From Kitasatospora sp. GP82 (GTDB taxonomy: Bacteria; Actinomycetota; Actinomycetes; Streptomycetales; Streptomycetaceae): 59,281 nucleotides of DNA. Both the position numbers and the translations under genes were made by a program. Shown in pieces: positions 48,824-57,372 of this stretch. The first letter of the stretch is position 1. Every line of letters starts with the position of its first letter. The stretch spans positions 1-59,281 of the forward strand of contig NZ_JARZAJ010000040.1 in assembly GCF_029892105.1 (NCBI RefSeq), read 5' to 3'. The notes below the pieces were generated by a model, which made no database searches, was not told the DNA's origin, and saw only the letters and a program-made list of their open reading frames with translations.

Positions 48824-50038
48824 ATGGCGAGCGAGCATCTTGGGGATCGACTGGCGCGACTTCGCCGGTTGGCTGATCTGACACAGGAAGGCTTGGCGGA
48901 GAAGTCTGGCGTCTCCGCTGACGTAGTAAGGAAGTTGGAGCAGAAGCGCAAGCATTCCGCCCGGCTGCCGACGCTCCACGCACTTGCCAAAGGGCTTGGC
49001 GTAGAAGTCACTTCACTTCTGGGTGACCCTCCAGCTGTGCCGTCCACAGGCGATGCTGAGCCGCCGGAATTGGTGGCTGTGCGCCGGGCAATCATGCCGC
49101 CGCTGTTCGCTCCACCGCCGGTTGCCGATGGGGCCGACACACTGTCCCTCCCGCTGCTACGTGCAGAGATCGCCGACGCATGGACGCTTTACCACGCTGC
49201 TGACTTCGGACGCGTGATGGAGTTGCTTCCCGGAATCATCGCTGATGCTCGGCTAGCGGCTGCCGTCGGCAAGGGGCGTGACCGGCTGGAAGGCCAGCAT
49301 GCTCTAGGCAAGGCATTGCAGCTCGGCGGGCACCTTGCTATCCGGCTCGGCAAGACTGATCTCGGGCTGTCTAGCTTGGAGCGGGCCATAGCTGCCGCTG
49401 ACACGTCCGAAGACCCGCTTCTACCTGCGATGATCTGCAACTCAGTGGCGTGGGCCTACCAGCGTCAGAACCGGCTAGACGACGCGCAGAACCTCGCTGT
49501 CCATGCGGCCGATGGTGTGGAGCGCGACCACGCGACCAGCGCTGAGGGGCTGCGGGTGTGGGGTGGCCTAGTTATGTCGGCGGCCACGAGTACGGCGCGC
49601 AGCGGGGACTACACGGGGGCGTCCGACATGATGCTGACCGCCGAGGAGGCAACCGGTCGCCTTGCTCGCATGCCCGCCACTGCCGACGGCCGGATGGTGA
49701 GCGTTTTCAACCGGTCGTCCGTCCGTATCGAACGGGTCCGGCTCGCTGTCCAGCATGCCCGGCCGGACGAGGCGTTGGCGCTAGCGAGGGGCATCCGGCT
49801 GAGTGCCGACACGCCCCCGTCGTGGCGTACCTGGCTGCTCCTGGACGTTGCCCGCGCGTACGCCGACATGGGCGACGCTGCCGGGGCTGTGGCGACGCTG
49901 GAGAGGCTGCAACGGGTCGCGCCGGGCTGGATGCGGCATCACACTCTCGCCGTAGCCATCGTGTCCGATCTCTGGGCGGGACCAGCGCGACCGCCTGGCC
50001 TGCGCAAGCTCGCGCGGCTCCTGGGCGTTGCCGAATAA
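48824..50038 (+). CDS. XRE-family regulator with TPR-like C-terminus
   Basis: 404 residues. N-terminal helix-turn-helix: HLGDRLARLRRLADLTQEGL, then AEKSGVSADVVRKLEQKRKH (residues 5-60). The long helical C-terminus has TPR-like pairs (HALGKALQLGGHLAIRLGK, LGLSSLERAIAAADTSED, YTGASDMMLTAEEATGRL). Common in streptomycete mobile elements. Being upstream of the four small ORFs and facing the recombinase gene, it may control both. ATG 48824 lacks a good ribosome site but TACCGT sits about 16 nt upstream, so the mRNA may be nearly leaderless. Confidence 0.85.
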   Translation: MASEHLGDRLARLRRLADLTQEGLAEKSGVSADVVRKLEQKRKHSARLPTLHALAKGLGVEVTSLLGDPPAVPSTGDAEPPELVAVRRAIMPPLFAPPPVADGADTLSLPLLRAEIADAWTLYHAADFGRVMELLPGIIADARLAAAVGKGRDRLEGQHALGKALQLGGHLAIRLGKTDLGLSSLERAIAAADTSEDPLLPAMICNSVAWAYQRQNRLDDAQNLAVHAADGVERDHATSAEGLRVWGGLVMSAATSTARSGDYTGASDMMLTAEEATGRLARMPATADGRMVSVFNRSSVRIERVRLAVQHARPDEALALARGIRLSADTPPSWRTWLLLDVARAYADMGDAAGAVATLERLQRVAPGWMRHHTLAVAIVSDLWAGPARPPGLRKLARLLGVAE

Positions 50039-50125
50039 GCGCTCAGAAGTAGGACGTTCCGTCCCTGTCGGCGGTACTCCCGTGACGGGAACCTCTTCGT
50101 GTTGATACGGAGAGGAGTCGCGCCC

Positions 50126-50395
50126 GTGGCGGGAAGTACGCGCACAGCCAAGACGTATGAGGAGTACAAGGCCGAGCGCCGCAAACAGGTAATCCCGTCC
50201 AAGGGTTGGCGTCCGCTGGACGACTACGACCCGGCGACGGCCGCCCGGCTGCTGTCCGTGCGTGGCACGCCCCGGGATTGGCACTTCTGCGAGTGCGGCA
50301 GCGAGAAGTGCCCTGACAAGGGGAAGGCCGACGGCAGCGCGCTGGGGCTCCACCTGAGCCGTTCGATTCCCCCGGCGGTGAACGATGCCGCCTGA
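50126..50395 (+). CDS. Small Cys-rich hypothetical protein of the element
   Basis: 89 residues starting at GTG 50126 (GGAGAGGAG seven nt upstream). Unrecognised. HFCECGSEKCPDK looks like half of a zinc-binding knuckle; the N-terminus is basic (AKTYEEYKAERRKQ). First of four small ORFs with overlapping ends, 87 bp after the regulator. Confidence 0.65.
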   Translation: MAGSTRTAKTYEEYKAERRKQVIPSKGWRPLDDYDPATAARLLSVRGTPRDWHFCECGSEKCPDKGKADGSALGLHLSRSIPPAVNDAA

Positions 50396-50582
50396 GCAGA
50401 CCGTCATGGAGAGCAACCCCCCGGGCGTGACGGCGAATGACTGCCCGTCCTGCGCTGGCTTCGATGCTGTAGCCGCGAAGTACCCGGAGAACCGGACGAT
50501 CCTCAACATGGTCTCCAAGTGGCGTGCCCAGCACGCCGATTGGGACGAGTGCACCAACCCGCGAGGGGGCACCGGTGATTGA
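50385..50582 (+). CDS. Small hypothetical protein of the element
   Basis: 65 residues starting at ATG 50385 (or ATG 50406, residue 8), overlapping the previous stop. Has DCPSCAGFDAVAAKY and ADWDECTNPRG, i.e. a possible CxxC...C metal site, as in small phage zinc proteins. Its last codons overlap the GTG of the next ORF. Confidence 0.6.
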   Translation: MPPEQTVMESNPPGVTANDCPSCAGFDAVAAKYPENRTILNMVSKWRAQHADWDECTNPRGGTGD

Positions 50583-50865
50583 CCCCCGACCCGAACTGAC
50601 GCCCGCTGAGCTGCCGGGCGTAGAGGCGCTGCGACGCCGAACCATGATCCTTCGATCCGAGACGCGCCACAGGCGCAGGAGGATGCTGCACGTGCCTTTC
50701 AACCCCCACCGTCCGCAGTCCGGCATGTTCGACAGCCACGGGGACGGGCACCCGCCCCGGTCGGCCTACCTGCCCGCGCACAGGGGCTGTGAGCCGGTCT
50801 CTGAGCCCCTGGGGGGCGACGTGGCGACGGATGCCGCTCCGGTGGCTGAGGAGGGGCAGGAATGA
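50575..50865 (+). CDS. Small basic hypothetical protein of the element
   Basis: 96 residues from GTG 50575, overlapping the previous stop. Unrecognised; Arg-rich centre (LRRRTMILRSETRHRRRRML), acidic C-terminus (VATDAAPVAEEGQE). Could bind nucleic acid. Overlaps the next ATG by four bases, so the small ORFs are one operon. Confidence 0.55.
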   Translation: MIDPRPELTPAELPGVEALRRRTMILRSETRHRRRRMLHVPFNPHRPQSGMFDSHGDGHPPRSAYLPAHRGCEPVSEPLGGDVATDAAPVAEEGQE

Positions 50866-51113
50866 CCGTCAAGCAGCGTCTGCGGTTCCGGGAGTACCAC
50901 GTCAGGCACAACGCGGAAACGGCCCCCGTCGGCATCGCCCGGTGCACCGATGGTGAGGGGCTGTGCATGTGGAGCACGGACGGTGCTCCGGCGAGCATGG
51001 ACGACCTGACCAAGGCCATCTCTGCGCACACCGCAGAGTCGGGCCACACGGCCTTTCTGCGGACCGTCACGGACGCCGTGACCGTGGTACCCGGCAAGTG
51101 GGACGGCGAGTAG
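50862..51113 (+). CDS. DUF7848-like small protein
   Basis: 83 residues: LRFREYHVRHNAETAPVGIA, two cysteines in RCTDGEGLCMW, then HTAESGHTAFLRTVTDAVTV. The pattern (FREYHVRHN, then Cys pair, then HT..TGHT.F.R) is that of DUF7848 proteins, which I recall beside XRE regulators in Streptomyces. It is the last gene of the element, about 100 bp from attR. Confidence 0.75.
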   Translation: MTVKQRLRFREYHVRHNAETAPVGIARCTDGEGLCMWSTDGAPASMDDLTKAISAHTAESGHTAFLRTVTDAVTVVPGKWDGE

Positions 51114-51201
51114 CTGCCCGCCCCTAAGCGGCCCCGTCCGTGCGTCGTCCCCCGTGGCGCATGGTCGGGGTTTTCACCCGTCTGGGGGGCGCTCGCGGTA
51201 A

Positions 51202-51250
51202 CCTGTTGCTCCCTTGGTTCATGGATGCCCTTGGTGCTTCATCGGTAAGC
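51202..51250. other. attR of the integrative element
   Basis: Right junction. Element arm CCTGTTGCTCCCTTGGTTCA (51202-51221), then the TG crossover (51226-51227), then chromosomal CCCTTGGTGCTTCATCGG. The arm matches the inverted arm of attL in 18 of 20 positions. Confidence 0.85.
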
Positions 51251-51909
51251 GTCGCTTCGAGCAGGCGCTCGACCGCTTCCCGGGCAAGGACGAGGTCGAG
51301 GTGGTCTTCCGTCCGTACCAGCTGGTCCCGGACGCCCCCGAGCAGGCCACACCGCACCGCGCCTGGCTGGCCGAGCGCTACGGCCCGCAGTCCGTCGCGA
51401 TGGACGCCCGGGTCGCCGAGCTCGGCCGGGCGGAGGGCATCGACTACGACTTCGACGCCGCCCTGCACGCCAACACCTTCCTGGGCCATCGTCTGCTGCA
51501 CCTGGCCGAGAGCGAGTACGGCGCCCGTACGCAGGTCGAGCTCAAGGAGCGCCTGCTGAAGGCGCACTTCAGCGATGGCGCGGACATCGGAGACCGGGAG
51601 CAGCTCACCGAGATCGCCGTCGCCGCCGGTCTCGACCGGGCCCGGGTGGCGGAGTACCTCGAGGGCGAGGAGGGCACCGCCGAGGTCCGCGCGCAGCTCG
51701 CGGAGGCCCGCGAACTCGGCATCACCGCCGTGCCGACCTTCGTCTTCGAGGGCAAGTGGGCCGTCCAGGGCGGTCAGGAGGCGGCCACCTTCCTCCGCGT
51801 CCTGGAGCAGGTCGCCGCCGAGACCGCCGAGACCGCCGAGACCGCCAAGACCGCCAAGACCGCCGAGACCGCCGGGGCCGCTTGCACCGACGACAGCTGC
51901 GCCGTCTGA
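51214..51909 (+). pseudogene. 3' fragment of the DsbA/FrnE-family gene
   Basis: Carries the CPWC active site and the rest of a thioredoxin-fold FrnE protein (GCPWCFIGKRRFEQALDRF, then FRPYQLVPDAPEQ and GITAVPTFVFEGKWAVQGGQ). The native start is 5.6 kb away. The element provides a TTG at 51214 giving MVHGCPWCFIG, without a ribosome site, so low expression of a near-complete protein remains possible. The C-terminus holds six GAGACCGCC-type repeats (Glu/Lys-Thr-Ala) and ends ACTDDSCAV. Confidence 0.88.
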
Positions 51910-51928
51910 CGGCGGTCCGGCAGCCGCC

Positions 51929-54091
51929 TCAGGTGCAGCTGAACCGTGCGTCCGCCCAGTCGGCGAGGCTGACCAGCTCCCAGCTGCCGTGCGCCGGAGT
52001 GACGACGAGCCGGATCGTCCGCCGGCCGTCCAGCCCGACCCGCAGGCGTACGGGGGCGTCGCCCTGCTCGAACTCGCCCGAGCGCCACAGCGTCTCGCCG
52101 CCACCGTCCTGCACGCTGAAGACGACCTTCCCGAACCGCACCGTGGCGTCGTCGAGGCCGGCGACGGCCTGGAAGGACGAGCAGCTGCGGTTGAGCTCCA
52201 CGGTCACCGTCGAGTCGGGGCCCACGCTCAGCCCGTGCCGGTAGTGCCGACCGCTGGTCCAGAGGTCGTCGCGCTGCCAGACCCAGTCGCTGGTGCTGCG
52301 CGAGATGCTCGGCCCCGAGGGCGGTTCCCGGTCCGAACCGTGGCTGAACGGGAGGTTGTTCACCCAGTAGTCGGTCGGCGGGACCGGCGGCGGGGACGGT
52401 GTCGGGACGGTGGGCGTCGGCACCGGCGCGGGGGTCGGCGGTTCGGGTGTCGGCGGTTCGGGTGTCGGCACCGGCGGGACCGGTGGCGGGGACGGGACCG
52501 CAGGCGGTTCGGGCGTCGGGGGCCGTTCCACGGGCGGAGCGGGGGCGGACGGGGCCGACGAAGCGGCCGGGCTCGGCCGCTGGGCGGGTGCCGGCGCCCG
52601 CCGGCTCGGTGTGGGCGTCGGTGTCGGTGTCGGTGTCGGCGTCAGCGTGGGCTCGGGCGTTGCCGAAGGCGACGGTGCGCCGGCTGGCGCCGGGCTCGGC
52701 CTGACGGCAGGCGTCGACAGAACGGGCGAGGAGGCCGCAGGCGCGGCTGCCGGCGGCTTGGGCGCGGTCGTACTGGTCAGCGCGTACGCGGCGACGGCGG
52801 CCGCCGCCGCCACCGCGATACCGGCCGCGATGGTCGTCTTGGCCGCGGTGCCCAGGCCCTCTGCGGCGACGGCCCCGGCGTTCCCGCCGCCTGCCGCCCC
52901 GCCCGCCCCGGAAGCACCGGCGGCGGCTCCGCCTGCCGAACCGCCGGTGGCCGCGCCACCGGCCACCGCCGTCGCCCCGACGGCACCGACCCCGACGGCG
53001 GCCGCCGCTGCGGTGAGGTACCCGGCCCCGACCCAGACCAGCACACCGCCGGGCAGGAGTACGCGCAGCCCGGTGTTGATCTCGGTCAGTTCCAGGTATG
53101 CCGCCGTGCAGCGATCGCACTCCTGGACGTGCCTGCCGACCTCCGCCGAGGCGCGCTTGCGCAGCGAGCCGCGCGCGTACGCACCGAGCCGGTTGGCGTA
53201 CGCCTCGCAGTCCTGGGCCTGGCTGCCCGACACATGGGCCTGCAGGAAGCCGGCGGCCAGGCGGTCGCGTGCCCGGTGCGCCTGGACGGCCGTGGCGTTG
53301 GCGGTCTTGCCGAGCATCACCGCGACGGTCTTGGGCGACTCCCGCTCGACCTCGGTGTGCCAGAGCACCATCCGGTCGTCCTCGGGGAGTCCGACGAACG
53401 CCTGCATCACCATCCGCTGGTCGGCCATGGCCATCGCCCAGGCGTCGGCGCCCGGGTCCGACAGATCGAGGTCGTCGGTGGCGGCCGAGGTCTGTGCGAA
53501 CGTACTGAAATCGTTGACCAGTTGCTCGCGCCGTTCGCTGCGCGCCCAGGCGGCGGCGACGTTCCGGACGGCCGTCAGCAGGTAGGCGCGGACGGCGAAG
53601 TCGGGGCCCTTGCCCGAGCGCAGGGCCTGAAGGGTGCGGGCGAAGACCTCGCCCGCCAGGTCCTCGGCGGTGAAGCTGTCCCGGCAGCAGGTGCGGGCGT
53701 AGCGGCGCACCGAGTCGGCGTGCCGCCGGTAGATCTCCCCGTACGCGGTGTCGTCCCCGGCTCGTACCCGGGCGGTCAACTCGGCGTCGGACGGTGGGCG
53801 TTCCCCGTCCACGGGGTCGGCGGGGGCGGGAACCACGGCGCGGGCGGGGCCGTCCTCCGGCCGTCCGGCCCGGTGACGGCCGTCGCCGACGAACGCCTCC
53901 GGGGTCACCCCGCCCCGACCGGCCGGGGCCTGGCCCGGCACCCGGCCGGACAGTGACTCGCGGATGGGCATACCGCTCTGGTCGGGTACCTGACTCGGTG
54001 TCTGCCCGGCTCGGTGGCCGGGCACCGGGGACGGCGACTGTCCAGGCAGGTCGAGGCCGTAACCGTGGTCGTTCTGCTCCTCGGGGCTCAA
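51929..54091 (-). CDS. ECF sigma factor fused to zinc finger, membrane helix and NPCBM domain
   Basis: 720 residues. Sigma region 2 at about 95-170 (DDTAYGEIYRRHADSVRRYA, RAYLLTAVRNVAAAWARSER), region 4 at about 220-275 (LPEDDRMVLWHTEVERESPK). Anti-sigma zinc motif HVQECDRC at 321-328 (H-x3-C-x2-C). Two hydrophobic stretches (LVWVGAGYLTAAAAAVGVGA, TTIAAGIAVAAAAAVAAYAL), then a Pro/Thr/Ser linker and a C-terminal NPCBM-like carbohydrate-binding domain (ISRSTSDWVWQRDDL, YRHGLSVGPDSTVTVEL). This is the ECF52 arrangement (SCO4117, from memory). TTG 54091 has GGAGG at five nt. Confidence 0.85.
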   Translation of the reverse strand: MSPEEQNDHGYGLDLPGQSPSPVPGHRAGQTPSQVPDQSGMPIRESLSGRVPGQAPAGRGGVTPEAFVGDGRHRAGRPEDGPARAVVPAPADPVDGERPPSDAELTARVRAGDDTAYGEIYRRHADSVRRYARTCCRDSFTAEDLAGEVFARTLQALRSGKGPDFAVRAYLLTAVRNVAAAWARSERREQLVNDFSTFAQTSAATDDLDLSDPGADAWAMAMADQRMVMQAFVGLPEDDRMVLWHTEVERESPKTVAVMLGKTANATAVQAHRARDRLAAGFLQAHVSGSQAQDCEAYANRLGAYARGSLRKRASAEVGRHVQECDRCTAAYLELTEINTGLRVLLPGGVLVWVGAGYLTAAAAAVGVGAVGATAVAGGAATGGSAGGAAAGASGAGGAAGGGNAGAVAAEGLGTAAKTTIAAGIAVAAAAAVAAYALTSTTAPKPPAAAPAASSPVLSTPAVRPSPAPAGAPSPSATPEPTLTPTPTPTPTPTPSRRAPAPAQRPSPAASSAPSAPAPPVERPPTPEPPAVPSPPPVPPVPTPEPPTPEPPTPAPVPTPTVPTPSPPPVPPTDYWVNNLPFSHGSDREPPSGPSISRSTSDWVWQRDDLWTSGRHYRHGLSVGPDSTVTVELNRSCSSFQAVAGLDDATVRFGKVVFSVQDGGGETLWRSGEFEQGDAPVRLRVGLDGRRTIRLVVTPAHGSWELVSLADWADARFSCT

Positions 54092-54360
54092 TGCGGCCTC
54101 CAGTGCTCGGCACGGCCCGCGGAACCGCCGTTGCCACGGTTCAGGAGGCCGCGACCCCCAGCACATCCGCACGGGACGGTACGCCGATGTGTGAGTGCAC
54201 CCTGGGCACCCGCAGTCGGGCGAACGGCACGCAACGGGACAATGGCTCCAACCACGGCCAAAGAATGGCATAGTGCGGCGGCCACCGGTAGCCGGATCGT
54301 CGGCGACCCACTCTTCCGGGCAACACTTCGCGGGTGTGTTCGAGCGGGAACTGTCGTGCG

Positions 54361-55617
54361 TCAGCGGGCTCGTAGACCGTGCAGCAGGATCTGCAGCAGC
54401 CGGTCCGCGGGCGAACCGTCCGTCAGGCCCGCCACTGCCCGGCCGTCACGATCATGGATACCGTCGCCCTCCCCGGCTCCGACGCCGATTCCGGTGCCGG
54501 CCCCGATGCCGAGACCGCTTCCGGAGCCGGAGCCGGAGCCGGAGACCGAACCGACCACGGCCTCGGAGCCGCGCGCCGGGTGACCCTGGATCACATGCAC
54601 CGGCACGGCGGCCGTCAGTACCAGCACCACGTCCGACACCGTCACCCCTGGCCGCAGCTCGCCCGCCGCACCGGCCCGCGCGACGAGCGCCGCCAGCAGA
54701 TGCAGCAGCAGCCGGGGATCGGCGTCGGTGGAGGGCTGTGCCTCGGCCCCCGACCCGCGTTGTTCGGGCACCCACGGTTCCGGGAACCCGAACTCCCCGA
54801 TCCGGCGCTGCCCGAAGCCCTGCTCGGCAAGGCTCTGCGGCGCGAATCCCGATCGGCCGTGGCCCGGTTGCCCGAGGCTCTGCCCGCCGAAGCCCCCTCC
54901 GCCTGCCTGGCCGAAGCGCTGTTCCGCGAAGAACTGCTCCGGGGCGCTGTGCTCCGGCAGACGCTGTTCGGGCACGTGCGGCGCGCCCGCCGTGCCGAGC
55001 TCCTCCGCGTACCGGAAGGCCGACGGTGGCAGGAGTCTTCCCGCGCCCGAACCGACCGCCCGCGCCAGGTAACCGGCCAGCGCCTCCCACGGACCCGCGC
55101 TCCCGTACAGCGACTCCCGTGCCTGCGCGGTCAGCCAGGCGACCTCCTCGGCCGCGATCCGCTGGACCAGCACCTCCTTGCTCGGGAACCGCCGGTACAC
55201 CGTGCCGACCCCGACCCCGGCCCGCCGCGCCACCTCCTCCATCGGCGCGTCGTAGCCGAGTTCGCCGAAGACCTCACGGGCCGCCCGCAGGACGCTCTCC
55301 AGGTTCCGGCGGGCGTCCACCCGCAGCCGGGCCGGGCCGCCGCCGCGCGGTGAGTCCTCGGCCGAGCCGCCACAGCCCCCGTGCGTGCCGGACACGCCGG
55401 GCGTGCTGTGCGGGGACTGAGCCGCGGTGCCGTACGTCTCGTGGTCCCCCGGGCCGCGCTGTTCGGGCACGATCCCGCCGATCCCGCCGAGCGCACCGGG
55501 GCCTGGAGCACTGCCGTGCAGTCCGCCTCCGTGCAGTCCGGCCCCGCCGAGGCCGCCAGTGCCGCCCTCGGCTCCCGATGACACCGGGTGGCCGAGCACT
55601 CGTTCTTGATCCGTCAT
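54361..55617 (-). CDS. atrA: TetR-family regulator, AtrA-like
   Basis: 418 residues. A ~100-residue Gly-rich N-terminus precedes the TetR helix-turn-helix (LESVLRAAREVFGELGYDAP, EEVARRAGVGVGTVYRRFPS, residues 103-150). The ligand domain contains a long Gly/Gln insert (EQRFGQAGGGGFGGQSLGQP) and Gly-Ser repeats near the end. Next to NDH-2 and the ECF sigma as in S. coelicolor, where AtrA (SCO4118) activates actII-ORF4 and other genes; orthology is inferred from this order. ATG 55617 has GGGGGAGG upstream. The low-complexity inserts make it much longer than typical. Confidence 0.75.
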   Translation of the reverse strand: MTDQERVLGHPVSSGAEGGTGGLGGAGLHGGGLHGSAPGPGALGGIGGIVPEQRGPGDHETYGTAAQSPHSTPGVSGTHGGCGGSAEDSPRGGGPARLRVDARRNLESVLRAAREVFGELGYDAPMEEVARRAGVGVGTVYRRFPSKEVLVQRIAAEEVAWLTAQARESLYGSAGPWEALAGYLARAVGSGAGRLLPPSAFRYAEELGTAGAPHVPEQRLPEHSAPEQFFAEQRFGQAGGGGFGGQSLGQPGHGRSGFAPQSLAEQGFGQRRIGEFGFPEPWVPEQRGSGAEAQPSTDADPRLLLHLLAALVARAGAAGELRPGVTVSDVVLVLTAAVPVHVIQGHPARGSEAVVGSVSGSGSGSGSGLGIGAGTGIGVGAGEGDGIHDRDGRAVAGLTDGSPADRLLQILLHGLRAR

Positions 55618-55980
55618 CCCAAAACCTCCCCCGCAGGCGCCCGGCAACGGGCGTCACTGCCTGGCCAGTTCGCACCCCCCCGGTGCGCGCAGTACCGCCG
55701 TCCGGGACCGGACGGCCTTCCTGGACCACCCTTCCCCGGTTCACCCTGGCGCAGTCGGACACGCGATGGTCGGTACCGGTCGTTCCGGCCCGACGCACAA
55801 TCCGACCATAGTTCAAGGAAGTTCGCGGTAGAAGTGGCCCTAAATCCCGGCCCGGAGGCAGATCGGGCCCATCCGTAGCGGAGTCCAGCCCACCGCTTCC
55901 GGTACGGCCTGTGGACAAGAAGCCGTCCGGCAGGGCGTCATTGAAGGCGTGAAGCAGGTCACATCGGCAGGGGGTGCCCC

Positions 55981-57372
55981 ATCAGGATCCTGATCGTCGG
56001 CGGTGGCTGCGCCGGAATGTCCGCCGCACTCCGTCTCCAACAGCTGCTCAAGCCACAACTCGGCTCCGGGCGAGCCGAGATCACCGTGGTCGAACCTCAG
56101 CCTTATCTGACGTACCACCCACTGCTCGCCGAGGTCGCGGCCGGATCCATCGACCCGAGGCATGTGGTCGTACCGCTGCGCCGGGTGCTGCCGGACTGCC
56201 GGGTGCTCACCGCCCGCATCACCCGGATCGAGCACGCCGCCCGCCGGGCCTGGATCGACACCGCACCACGCGGTGAACGCGGCACGCCCACCGAAATCGC
56301 CTACGACCTGCTGGTGGTGGCGCCCGGGTCGGTCTCCCGCACCGCACCCGTCCCGGGACTTGCCGAGCACGGCCTGGGCTTCGCCACCGTCGGCGCGGCG
56401 GTCGGCCTGCGCAACCACGTCCTGGAACAGCTCGACCTGGCCTCCTCCACCCGTGACCCGGCGCTCCGCCAGGCCGCGCTGACCTTCGTCTTCGTCGGCG
56501 CCGGGTACGCGGGCGTCGGTGCGCTCGCGGAGCTGGAGGACATGGCCCGCTACGCCGTCAAGGGCTACCACAACCTCGCCCCGGAGGACCTGCGCTGGGT
56601 CCTGGTCGAGGCAACCGACCGGATCCTCCCCGAGGAGTCACTGGACCTGGCCGCCCACACCCTCGCCGAACTGCGCGACCGCAGCGTGGACGTACGCCTG
56701 GGCACCACGCTGGAATCCGCCGTGGACCGGGTGATGAGCCTCTCCGACGGCAGCCGCTTTGCCGCTCGCACCCTGGTGTGGACGGCGGGCGTACGGCCCG
56801 CGCCGTTGCTGCGCGACACCGACCTCCCACTGGACGCGGCCGGCCGGGTCCGCTGCCTGCCCACACTTCAGATCATCGGACCGGACGGCGAGCCGCTTTC
56901 CGATGCCTGGGCCGCCGGTGACTGCGCAGCGGTACCGGCCGCGCCTGCCCCATCAACCTCCTCTGTCTCCTCGGCCTCCTCTGTCTCCTCGGCCACCGTG
57001 CCTCCGGTCGATGTCGAGCTCTGTGCCCCGAACGCGCTGCACGCCCTTGCCCAGGCCCGCCTCCTAGCCGAGAACCTCGTCGCCGTGCTGGCCGGCCGCC
57101 CCCAGCGCCCTTACCGGCCCGAACGCCAGGACTGCTCGACCTCGCTCGGCATCGGCCGGGGAGTCGCGCACACCAAGCGGGGCCACCTCACCGGCCGTCG
57201 CGCCTGGTGGCTGCACCGCGCCCGCCACCTCCAGCGGCTGCCCAGCCTGGACCGGCGGGTGCGCATCCTGACCGGCTGGTTTCTCGGTGGCCTGTTCAGC
57301 CGCGAGGTGGTCTCGCTCGGGTCGGTGGAGCACCCGCGTTCGGAGTTCGAGGCCGGGTTCCCGGAGCGCTGA
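55981..57372 (+). CDS. Type II NADH dehydrogenase, apparent ATC start
   Basis: 463 residues if translated from ATC 55981: IRILIVGGGCAGMSAALRLQ, the FAD Rossmann motif (GxGxxG). Then EPQPYLTYHPLLAEV, VVVAPGSVSRTAPVPGLAEH, FVFVGAGYAGVGALAELEDM (NADH motif), LVWTAGVRPAPLL, DAWAAGDCAAVPA (FAD). The C-terminus is membrane-associating (RILTGWFLGGLFSR). No ATG, GTG or TTG lies in frame upstream of the dinucleotide motif. AGGGGG ends six nt before the ATC; ATG 56017 would cut off the GxGxxG. Oxidises NADH to reduce menaquinone. Confidence 0.85.
   Translation: MRILIVGGGCAGMSAALRLQQLLKPQLGSGRAEITVVEPQPYLTYHPLLAEVAAGSIDPRHVVVPLRRVLPDCRVLTARITRIEHAARRAWIDTAPRGERGTPTEIAYDLLVVAPGSVSRTAPVPGLAEHGLGFATVGAAVGLRNHVLEQLDLASSTRDPALRQAALTFVFVGAGYAGVGALAELEDMARYAVKGYHNLAPEDLRWVLVEATDRILPEESLDLAAHTLAELRDRSVDVRLGTTLESAVDRVMSLSDGSRFAARTLVWTAGVRPAPLLRDTDLPLDAAGRVRCLPTLQIIGPDGEPLSDAWAAGDCAAVPAAPAPSTSSVSSASSVSSATVPPVDVELCAPNALHALAQARLLAENLVAVLAGRPQRPYRPERQDCSTSLGIGRGVAHTKRGHLTGRRAWWLHRARHLQRLPSLDRRVRILTGWFLGGLFSREVVSLGSVEHPRSEFEAGFPER

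Larger units (their letters stand above)
45574..51227 (+). mobile_element. 5.65-kb serine-integrase integrative element
   Basis: Bounded by TG direct repeats within a split DsbA/FrnE-type gene. Cargo in order: large serine integrase, palindromic A/T-rich region, small serine recombinase (opposite strand), XRE-TPR regulator, and four short ORFs ending in a DUF7848-like protein. No replication initiator, relaxase, FtsK/Tra translocase, capsid or lysis genes are visible. It is either a mobilisable mini-element or a satellite dependent on another element. Gene composition is less G/C-biased than the flanks. Confidence 0.9.

Noticed and set aside
45580..51234. Alternative crossover at TGG (45580/51232)
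   Set aside because: It would give WAWC instead of CPWC in the restored protein and a less centred attP; the TG at 45574/51226 explains both better.
51575..53956. 793-codon plus-strand frame opposite the sigma factor
   Set aside because: Arg/Gly-rich shadow of the sigma-factor gene, which has verified domains.
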